NCBI GenBank assembly: GCA_900751785.1
Contig: CAADSM010000049.1
Span: 1-15,035 of the forward strand
DNA length: 15,035 bases
Direction: 5' to 3'
From: Lachnospiraceae bacterium
GTDB lineage: Bacteria; Bacillota; Clostridia; Lachnospirales; Lachnospiraceae
The notes beneath the pieces are model-generated. The model was not told where the DNA came from and made no database searches. It saw only the letters and a program-made list of their open reading frames with translations. The first letter of the stretch is position 1. Each line of letters begins with the position of its first letter. Of this stretch, positions 6,885-12,686 are shown one piece after another. The position numbers and the translations under genes were made by a program.

Positions 6885-7874
6885 TTATTTTAATTTTCGA
6901 TTCAGCCAGCGCTCTGCAAGCTCAGGCCACATGCCCACCTCCGGGAGCACTGCGCGCAGCTGCTCCTTTTCCTCCGGCGTCCATTTTTCCTGCTTCCGGC
7001 CCTTCAGCCCGAACTCCGCCAGGATCTCCTCACTTTTCTCCGGCGGATAATCTGTCTTTCCTTCCCTGACTGCATCAGCCAGCCTGATGATCTGCTCCAG
7101 AGTATAGTTTTCTCTGTACTTTCCTTCCAGCCAGTCCTCGCTGGCATCCGACATTCCGTGCACTCCGTCAGAAAAAACATGATGCGCATACGGAACGCCG
7201 CTGTTTTTGAGCGCCTGGGCAAAGAGATAGCTGTTCTCTACCGGGACACTTTTGTCCGACGCAGTCTGCCAGAGAAAACAGGGCGGCATATCTGCAGTCA
7301 CCTGCTTCTCAAGCGTCATATACTCGAGCTCTTCTTCTGAGGGATCTGCACCCAGAAGCGCAAGGAATGATTCGCGGTTCGCATATTTTCCCGATGTTAT
7401 GACAGGATAGGAAAGGACTGCCGCATCCGGCCGGTTGGATAATCCGGCATACTCCGGTCTCGGGTCCTGAATATCCTTATAGTGCACGCAGAGGCTGGCG
7501 CACAGATGCCCGCCTGCGGAAAAACCGCACACAACGACCTTATCCGGATCAATATGCAGCTTCTCCGCATGCCAGCGGATGATCCGCACCGCTCTGGAAA
7601 TGTCATTAAGGGGCTGCATCTTCAGAGGCTCATCCAGATAGTTCACTGTATATGCAAGGACAAATACATTGTAGCCCTTCTCATAAAACCGACGTGCCAC
7701 AATATCCCCTTCTGACGGAGAGACATAGCGGTATGCGCCGCCCGGCACGACCACCATGGCCGGGCGCTTTACATCATCCTCATGGAGATAACTGACCAGG
7801 ATCGGAATAAACCCGTACGCTGCGGGATATGAATATTCCTCCTCCCTCCATATCTCAACTCTCTGTCCTATCAT
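6885..7874 (-). CDS. Alpha/beta hydrolase, acetyl-esterase/lipase type
   Basis: Serine hydrolase of the alpha/beta fold, resembling the acetyl-esterase and xylan-esterase-like proteins common in gut Firmicutes. The 329 residues lack a signal peptide. PGGAYRYVSPSEGD (44-57) corresponds to the HGGG-type oxyanion motif, GFSAG (117-121) places the nucleophile at Ser119, SDKSVP (206-211) gives Asp207 and DGVHGMS (236-242) gives His239. I chose the ATG at 7874: AAGGAGA stands about 13 nt before it. The longer frame opening at 7937 would run through the mrp terminator hairpin, and an in-frame GTG at 7886 overlaps the Shine-Dalgarno. The start lies 25 nt after the mrp terminator, leaving no room for a separate promoter. 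Physiological substrate unknown; deacetylation of plant glycans is a reasonable guess only. Confidence 0.87.
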   Translation of the reverse strand: MIGQRVEIWREEEYSYPAAYGFIPILVSYLHEDDVKRPAMVVVPGGAYRYVSPSEGDIVARRFYEKGYNVFVLAYTVNYLDEPLKMQPLNDISRAVRIIRWHAEKLHIDPDKVVVCGFSAGGHLCASLCVHYKDIQDPRPEYAGLSNRPDAAVLSYPVITSGKYANRESFLALLGADPSEEELEYMTLEKQVTADMPPCFLWQTASDKSVPVENSYLFAQALKNSGVPYAHHVFSDGVHGMSDASEDWLEGKYRENYTLEQIIRLADAVREGKTDYPPEKSEEILAEFGLKGRKQEKWTPEEKEQLRAVLPEVGMWPELAERWLNRKLK

Positions 7875-7899
7875 GAAATCTCTCACTCTCCTTCTCTTC

Positions 7900-7931
7900 A
7901 AAAAAAGCCCCTGCCTTACAATGGCAGGAGC
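7900..7931 (-). terminator. Intrinsic terminator of mrp
   Basis: On the minus strand GCTCCTGCC pairs with GGCAGGGGC (one T-G wobble) around a 7-nt loop, followed by seven Ts (7900-7906). It begins 11 nt after the mrp stop and ends 25 nt before the hydrolase start. Confidence 0.85.
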
Positions 7932-7942
7932 TGTCATATCTG

Positions 7943-8797
7943 CTATTTTGTATTCTCAAAGCATGCTGTGATCTTTTCTGCATCCAGATACGGATTCTCT
8001 GCCTCATAAAATTTTTCCGCCTCTACTTTAGCGGCGATCTCCGGATCGATCGGCATCTTGCCGAGTACCGGGACTCCCATTCCGGCAGCCACCTCATCAA
8101 TATGGCTTTCTCCAAAAATCTTGATCTCTTTTCCGCAGTCCGGACATTTCACATAGCTGTAGTTCTCTACGATCCCGAGCACAGGAATATTCATCTGTTC
8201 CGCCATGCCTGCTGCCTTCTTCACGATCATCTGCACAAGATCCTGTGGCGATGTCACGATAACGACGCCGTCCACCGGCAGAGACTGAAATACTGTCAGC
8301 GGCACATCGCCTGTTCCCGGCGGCATATCCACGAACAGATAGTCGATGTCTCCCCAGATTACATCTGTCCAGAACTGTTTGACCACACTCGCGATGATCG
8401 GCCCTCTCCAGATGACCGGTGCAGATTCATCTTCCAGAAGGAGGTTGACTGACATGATCCTCGTTTCATCTTTTGCAACGCACGGGAAAATTGCATCCTC
8501 CGCTCCTGCCGCCTTGTCGTGAACTCCATACATCTTCGGGATAGACGGTCCGGTGATATCTGCATCAAGGATACCCACTGTATATCCTTTTTCGCGCATC
8601 ATCCGCGCAAGCGATGCGGTGACAAGAGACTTGCCGACCCCGCCCTTGCCGCTAACGACGCCGATCACTTTCTTTATCTGCGAATACTTATTTGCCGGCT
8701 CCCTGAAATCCACCTTCTTGCTGCTGCAGGAATCTGCATGTGCACATCCGGCGCAGGATTCTTCCGTACATCCCTCGTTATTCTGTACTTCTGACAT
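7943..8797 (-). CDS. mrp: Mrp/NBP35 family ATP-binding Fe-S cluster carrier
   Basis: P-loop ATPase of the Mrp/ApbC/NBP35 family that carries and delivers iron-sulfur clusters to apoproteins in the cytoplasm. The 284-residue protein has a deviant Walker A GKGGVGKS (50-57), a switch/Walker B region with VDMPPGTGD (156-164) and the family's C-terminal CPDC (218-221), whose cysteines bridge a cluster across the dimer. The N-terminus holds an extra cluster of cysteines at 10, 15, 18 and 24 (C-x4-C-x2-C-x5-C), reminiscent of the NBP35 ferredoxin-like motif but with a shorter first spacing. Instead of the MIP18/DUF59 domain found in many bacterial Mrp proteins there is only this short tail. ATG at 8797 has AGAAGGT 8 nt upstream. 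It has its own promoter and terminator. Confidence 0.93.
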   Translation of the reverse strand: MSEVQNNEGCTEESCAGCAHADSCSSKKVDFREPANKYSQIKKVIGVVSGKGGVGKSLVTASLARMMREKGYTVGILDADITGPSIPKMYGVHDKAAGAEDAIFPCVAKDETRIMSVNLLLEDESAPVIWRGPIIASVVKQFWTDVIWGDIDYLFVDMPPGTGDVPLTVFQSLPVDGVVIVTSPQDLVQMIVKKAAGMAEQMNIPVLGIVENYSYVKCPDCGKEIKIFGESHIDEVAAGMGVPVLGKMPIDPEIAAKVEAEKFYEAENPYLDAEKITACFENTK

Positions 8798-8839
8798 TTT
8801 TTATTACCTTCTCTCTGATATTTTTTCGTTTCCCTCGAT

Positions 8840-8848
8840 AGTATACCA
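8840..8848 (-). promoter_or_regulatory. Extended -10 promoter of mrp
   Basis: On the minus strand TGGTATACT is an extended -10 (TGnTATACT), about 45 nt before the mrp ATG. No good -35 hexamer is visible at the right distance. The 86-nt gap after dnaK shows no clear terminator, only a short T run, so some dnaK read-through into mrp is possible. Confidence 0.5.
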
Positions 8849-8883
8849 TATTTCAACAGATCTTGCACACTAAAAAACCTTCT

Positions 8884-10641
8884 TTATCCGATCTGTGCCG
8901 CGCTCTGCTCGAGCTGTGCCCTTGCGCTGCGCATTTCTTCTATTTCGGTCTCCGTCACTCTGTCCAGACGGCACTTTACAACAAGCTTTCTCAGGCGGGT
9001 GATATCAGCCTTCACCTGCTTCTTCACAGATTTATCGAGCTGTTTGCCTGCATTTTTCACAGACTGCTCTGTTCTGGCCAGAAGGCTCTGAGAGTCGTTC
9101 AGGACCTCCATCGCTTCCCGGCGGATCTGATCCTGTCCCGCATAGTTCTGTGCGTCCGCCATGGCCTGACGGATCTCTTCCTCAGACATCCTGTCGTTCG
9201 CCGTGATGGTTATGGACTGCTCCTTCCCTGTATCCATATCTCTCGCCGACACTTTCAAGATACCGTTTGCATCGATGTCGAATGTGACCTCGATCTGCGG
9301 AACCCCTGCCGGTGCAGGCTTGATCCCTTTCAGCTTAAACTTTCCGATCGTCTTGTTGTCCCGCGCCATGGGCCGCTCACCCTGGAGGACATGGATCTCG
9401 ACTGTTCTCTGATACGGAGCCGCAGTGGAGAAGATCTTCGAATACCTGGTCGGGAGTGTGGAATTGCGCTCCACAAGCCGGGTCGCAACGCCGCCCACAG
9501 TCTCTATGGAAAGGCTCATAGGAGTCACATCCAGAAGGAGCAGATCCTTGCCGGTATCTGCCGCCACGATGCCGTTGCCCTGAAGCGTACTCCCGAGGAT
9601 GGCAGCCCCTTTCGCCACACACTCGTCCGGATTGATATTTTTGGACGGTTCCTTTCCTGTCAGCTCCCTCACTTTATTCTGGATCGCAGGGATCCTCGTA
9701 GATCCTCCTACAAGCAGGACTCTGCCGAGCTGTGACGGATTGATGCGCGCATCGTTCAGTGCGTTCCTCACCGGCTGCGCCGTCCTCTCTATCAGGTCGC
9801 TCACCAGCTCCTCGAATTTAGCCCTTGTCAGCGTCATATCCAGATGCACCGGCTCGCCCTTGACCTGCGTCAGATAAGGCAGGATGATGTGAGAGCTTCC
9901 CGACGAAGACAGCTCCTTCTTCGTCCGCTCCGCAGCGTCCCGCACTCTCTGCATAGCGGCAAAATCCCGGCTTAGGTCCACGCGGTGCTCCGACTTGAAA
10001 TTCCGCACGATCCAGTCTGCGATCCTGTCGTCAAAGTCGTCTCCGCCGAGATGATTATCTCCCGCTGTCGCAAGGACCTCGACCACTCCGTCGCCAATCT
10101 CGATGATCGAGACGTCGAATGTACCGCCGCCCAGGTCATAGACCATAACTTTCTGCGCCTCGCCGTGGTTCAGTCCGTAGGACAGCGCCGCGCTGGTCGG
10201 CTCATTGATGATACGCTTTACGTTCAGGCCGGCAATCCTGCCGGCATCTTTCGTTGCCTGTCTCTGTATATCGTTAAAGTAGGCGGGAACCGTGATCACT
10301 GCTTCGGTTACTTCCTCGCCGGTAAATTCTTCTGCATCTTTCTTCAGCTGCTGCAGGATCATAGCGCTGATCGTCTGAGGCTTGTATTCCCTGCCGTCGA
10401 TCTTCACGCTCCAGTCTGTCCCCATATGGCGCTTTACAGAACTGATCGTGCGGTCAGGATTCGTAACTGCCTGCCTTCTGGCGCTCTCCCCGATCAACCT
10501 CTCCCCATTCTTTGTGAATGCGACCACGCTCGGCGTCGTCATGCTTCCGGATGCACCTGGTATGATCACCGGTACGTTATTCTCGATCACGGACACACAG
10601 CTGTTTGTCGTCCCCAGATCGATCCCGATTACTTTTCCCAT
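8884..10641 (-). CDS. dnaK: DnaK (Hsp70) molecular chaperone, C-terminally short, orphan
   Basis: ATP-dependent chaperone that binds exposed hydrophobic peptides. The nucleotide-binding domain (about 1-360) has [12 protein letters not shown] (7-18), VPAYFND (118-124), [11 protein letters not shown] (168-178) and [11 protein letters not shown] (308-318). The linker DLLLLDVTP (366-374) and beta-sandwich substrate domain (about 375-482) follow, then a helical lid. It shows the shorter nucleotide-domain form typical of Gram-positive DnaK. At 585 residues it is shorter than B. subtilis DnaK (611) and ends abruptly at SAAQIG, without the acidic flexible tail ending in the EEVKDDK-type motif. ATG at 10641 has GGAAGGAG about 10 nt upstream; the frame extends 19 codons further but without need. 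No hrcA, grpE or dnaJ is nearby, so it is probably a second Hsp70; only the rest of the genome can show that. Confidence 0.93.
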   Translation of the reverse strand: MGKVIGIDLGTTNSCVSVIENNVPVIIPGASGSMTTPSVVAFTKNGERLIGESARRQAVTNPDRTISSVKRHMGTDWSVKIDGREYKPQTISAMILQQLKKDAEEFTGEEVTEAVITVPAYFNDIQRQATKDAGRIAGLNVKRIINEPTSAALSYGLNHGEAQKVMVYDLGGGTFDVSIIEIGDGVVEVLATAGDNHLGGDDFDDRIADWIVRNFKSEHRVDLSRDFAAMQRVRDAAERTKKELSSSGSSHIILPYLTQVKGEPVHLDMTLTRAKFEELVSDLIERTAQPVRNALNDARINPSQLGRVLLVGGSTRIPAIQNKVRELTGKEPSKNINPDECVAKGAAILGSTLQGNGIVAADTGKDLLLLDVTPMSLSIETVGGVATRLVERNSTLPTRYSKIFSTAAPYQRTVEIHVLQGERPMARDNKTIGKFKLKGIKPAPAGVPQIEVTFDIDANGILKVSARDMDTGKEQSITITANDRMSEEEIRQAMADAQNYAGQDQIRREAMEVLNDSQSLLARTEQSVKNAGKQLDKSVKKQVKADITRLRKLVVKCRLDRVTETEIEEMRSARAQLEQSAAQIG

Positions 10642-10703
10642 GCTTTTGCTGCTCCTTCCTGTTGCCGGAATGTTCTCTTTCGATTCTCTGAAGTTCATAT
10701 TCC

Positions 10704-10715
10704 GCTCTGCAGAGC
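10704..10715. repeat. 12-bp palindrome in the dnaK leader
   Basis: GCTCTGCAGAGC is a perfect palindrome about 20-30 nt downstream of the predicted dnaK transcription start. It could be an operator or merely chance; it is not part of a terminator because no T run follows. Confidence 0.35.
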
Positions 10716-10722
10716 CATTTCG

Positions 10723-10761
10723 GCGGTTTTACCCTAATATAAAATAATACTATAAAACCGC
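10723..10761. promoter_or_regulatory. Inverted repeat flanking the dnaK -10 box
   Basis: GCGGTTTTA (10723-10731) and TAAAACCGC (10753-10761) are perfect 9-bp inverted arms, 30 bp from arm to arm, or about three helical turns. One arm lies between the -35 and -10 boxes and the other just past the predicted start site, so a dimeric protein bound here would block the promoter. It does not resemble CIRCE (TTAGCACTC-N9-GAGTGCTAA). Confidence 0.5.
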
Positions 10762-10771
10762 TGTCAGTCAA
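10744..10771 (-). promoter_or_regulatory. SigA-type promoter of dnaK
   Basis: On the minus strand TTGACT (10766-10771) and TATTAT (10744-10749) match the consensus at five of six positions each, with a 16-nt spacer. The leader would be about 95 nt long. Confidence 0.6.
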
Positions 10772-10820
10772 TAGAGTTCACAGTTCTTTTATAAGGCTTT
10801 AGAAAGGTTTCATTTTTTCA

Positions 10821-10874
10821 GAAAAAAGAAGCCGGAATACGGCTCTGTTCCCACAGATTTACCGTATTCCGGCT
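10821..10874 (-). terminator. Intrinsic terminator of the purF-like gene
   Basis: AGCCGGAATACGG (10830-10842) pairs perfectly with CCGTATTCCGGCT (10862-10874) around a 19-nt loop. On the minus strand TTCTTTTTTC follows. It lies 30 nt after the purF-like stop. Confidence 0.88.
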
Positions 10875-10904
10875 GTCTGATTCTGATTTTATAAAATTGC
10901 TTTC

Positions 10905-12317
10905 TTACTCTTTTCCATCGAAGCAGTAAGTACATACCTTGCACGGCTCAATACCGATGGAGGCCAGCAGATCGTCCAGTCTGTGATATCTCAGCGTTGT
11001 GAAGTTCTGCTGTCTCCTGATATCCTCGATCATCTGCGCATAGCGGCAGGTATCAGGATTCGTGTACTCCTCGAGCACTTCTTCCGGACAGTTATCTCCT
11101 TCCCTCTCCCTGATCACTCTCCGGGTGATCAGCTCCAGCTCTGATTTCGAGCGTGAGAAATTCAGATATTTGCACCCGTACAGAAGAGGCGGGCAGGCAG
11201 GACGCACATGCACTTCCTTCGCGCCGCTCCTGTAGAGGAACTCTGTAGTCTCACGAAGCTGAGTGCCGCGGACGATCGAGTCGTCGATCAGCAGCAGCCG
11301 CTTGTTCTCGATGAGAGCCTGAACCGGGATCAGCTTCATCCTTGCGATCAGGTCTCTCTGGCTCTGATTGGTCGGCATGAAGGATCTGGGCCAGGTAGGA
11401 GTATATTTGATGAATGGCCGCGCATACGGGATTCCCGACTCATTGGCGTACCCGATGGCATGCGCCACTCCGGAATCCGGAACGCCTGCCACGATGTCAG
11501 GATGCACTGAATCGCCATCCCTTTTGGCAAGCATACTGCCGCAGTTATAGCGCATCTCCTCCACGTTGACTCCTTCATAGGAAGAGGTCGGGTATCCATA
11601 GTACACCCACAGAAAAGAACAGATCTTCATCTTCTCTCTCGGCTTTACAAGAGTCTGCACACTCTCGGGGGTGATATACACGATTTCTCCGGGACCGAGC
11701 TCCCTGTAATGTTCATATCCCAGATTCAGATAAGCAAAATTTTCAAAGGACACACAGAAGGCATCCTCCTTCTTGCCAATGACGACAGGTGTTCTCCCAT
11801 TCAGGTCTCTCGCCGCATAGATCCCTTCCTTTGTCATGATGAGCAGAGTCATGGATCCGTCTACCAGCTCCTGTACATACTGTATTCCTTCTGTGAGCGT
11901 CTCTTTCCTGCAGATCAGAGATCCGATCAGCTCAGTCGCATTGATCTGCCCTCCGCTCATCTCCAGAAAGTGAGTCCTGCCGTCCTTGTAGGCCTTTTTA
12001 AGGATTTCTTCCTGATTGTTGATCTTCCCCACTGTAGTGATCGCAAAGCTTCCCAGATGAGACTGAAGGAGCAGCGGCTGAGGTTCGTAGTCCGAGATAC
12101 ACCCGATCCCCAGATTTCCCTTCAGTTCCTCTACGTCTCTCTCAAACTTAGTCCGAAACGGAGAATTTTCTATATTATGTATGGCGCGGTTGAACCCGCC
12201 TGCTCCATAAACTGCCATTCCGCCTCTTCTCGTACCGAGATGAGAATGATAATCCACCCCGTAAAAAAGCTCCAGCACACAATCTTTCTTCGATGCCACA
12301 CCAAAAAAACCGCCCAT
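10905..12317 (-). CDS. purF: PurF-like amidophosphoribosyltransferase with degenerate glutaminase site
   Basis: Homologue of glutamine PRPP amidotransferase, which makes phosphoribosylamine in the first step of purine synthesis. The 470-residue protein has both PurF domains. The PRTase half is intact: LLLIDDSIVRGT (341-352) is the PRPP motif. Cys233, Cys382, Cys462 and Cys465 fall where B. subtilis PurF binds its 4Fe-4S cluster. The N-terminal Ntn-hydrolase half begins MGGFFGVAS, with glycine where the obligatory nucleophile Cys1 (MCGIFGV) should be. Other glutamine-site residues also differ: the RYST arginine is replaced in GCISDY, HNGNLTN reads TVGKINN, and the aspartate of SDSE is gone (NATE). 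It may use free ammonia, another nitrogen donor, or do something else with PRPP. ATG at 12317 has AAGGAGG 8 nt upstream. It is monocistronic, with no purine genes alongside. Confidence 0.88.
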   Translation of the reverse strand: MGGFFGVASKKDCVLELFYGVDYHSHLGTRRGGMAVYGAGGFNRAIHNIENSPFRTKFERDVEELKGNLGIGCISDYEPQPLLLQSHLGSFAITTVGKINNQEEILKKAYKDGRTHFLEMSGGQINATELIGSLICRKETLTEGIQYVQELVDGSMTLLIMTKEGIYAARDLNGRTPVVIGKKEDAFCVSFENFAYLNLGYEHYRELGPGEIVYITPESVQTLVKPREKMKICSFLWVYYGYPTSSYEGVNVEEMRYNCGSMLAKRDGDSVHPDIVAGVPDSGVAHAIGYANESGIPYARPFIKYTPTWPRSFMPTNQSQRDLIARMKLIPVQALIENKRLLLIDDSIVRGTQLRETTEFLYRSGAKEVHVRPACPPLLYGCKYLNFSRSKSELELITRRVIREREGDNCPEEVLEEYTNPDTCRYAQMIEDIRRQQNFTTLRYHRLDDLLASIGIEPCKVCTYCFDGKE

Positions 12318-12393
12318 TCACGTGTCCTCCTTCATCTTGTTCTGTCACAATGCAGCTGCGCATCTGTTTCATTTAACTCACTATTACCCATAC

Positions 12394-12423
12394 AGCATAA
12401 AGTAATTAAGGGGGAAAAGTCAA
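12394..12423 (-). promoter_or_regulatory. Promoter of the purF-like gene
   Basis: On the minus strand TTGACT (12418-12423) and TATGCT (12394-12399) are 18 nt apart, giving a leader of about 70 nt before the ATG at 12317. Confidence 0.5.
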
Positions 12424-12436
12424 TAATAATTCCCCC
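12410..12436. promoter_or_regulatory. Inverted repeat over the -35 box of the purF-like gene
   Basis: GGGGGAA (12410-12416) and TTCCCCC (12430-12436) are perfect inverted arms with a 13-nt AT-rich spacer that contains the -35 hexamer. The placement suits a repressor operator. It does not look like the Bacillus PurR box (CCGAAC-type). Confidence 0.42.
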
Positions 12437-12480
12437 ATCATTCTTCATTAATACTAATATACTTTTATAAGGACCGCGGC

Positions 12481-12493
12481 GGCAAATCTTGCC
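12481..12493. repeat. Short dyad upstream of the glgX promoter
   Basis: GGCAA (12481-12485) and TTGCC (12489-12493) form a perfect 5-bp inverted repeat with a 3-nt spacer, ending 17 nt before the glgX -35 box within the 369-bp divergent region. It might be a regulator site but is short enough to be chance. Confidence 0.22.
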
Positions 12494-12510
12494 CCCGTCA
12501 CTGTTTTCCT

Positions 12511-12538
12511 TTGCTTTCTCTTCTTTATAGGCTATAAT
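12511..12538 (+). promoter_or_regulatory. Promoter of glgX
   Basis: TTGCTT (12511-12516) and a perfect TATAAT (12533-12538) are separated by 16 nt, with transcription expected to begin near 12545. The divergent purF-like promoter is about 90 bp away. Confidence 0.62.
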
Positions 12539-12544
12539 ATAAAG

Positions 12545-12686
12545 AACAGAACAGTAAAGAAATCACGGCCCGGCTGTACTTAAACACAGGGCTGTGCGAA
12601 ACTATTTGAGCGTGATTCTTGATAAACTCGATCTGCGGGACCGTACCCAGGCTGCAGTCTTTTATCTTGAAAGGAGATGACACGTT
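12545..12686 (+). promoter_or_regulatory. Long, possibly structured 5' leader of glgX
   Basis: About 140 nt separate the predicted start site from the ATG. AATCACG (12561-12567) pairs with CGTGATT (12611-12617), closing a region with an inner hairpin (CTGT 12574-12577 with ACAG 12586-12589). A second candidate hairpin near 12633-12656 joins CTGCGGG with CCC and GCAG. I could not match it to a riboswitch class I know and no terminator-like T run is present, so a role in translation control is only a possibility. Confidence 0.33.

Noticed and set aside
8863..9735. 290-codon plus-strand ORF, with another at 9985-10737
   Set aside because: Both are antisense to the strongly conserved dnaK coding sequence and have low-complexity Arg/His/Leu-rich translations.
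10641..10771. CIRCE element expected upstream of dnaK
   Set aside because: No TTAGCACTC-N9-GAGTGCTAA or close variant is present; the inverted repeat found is a different sequence.
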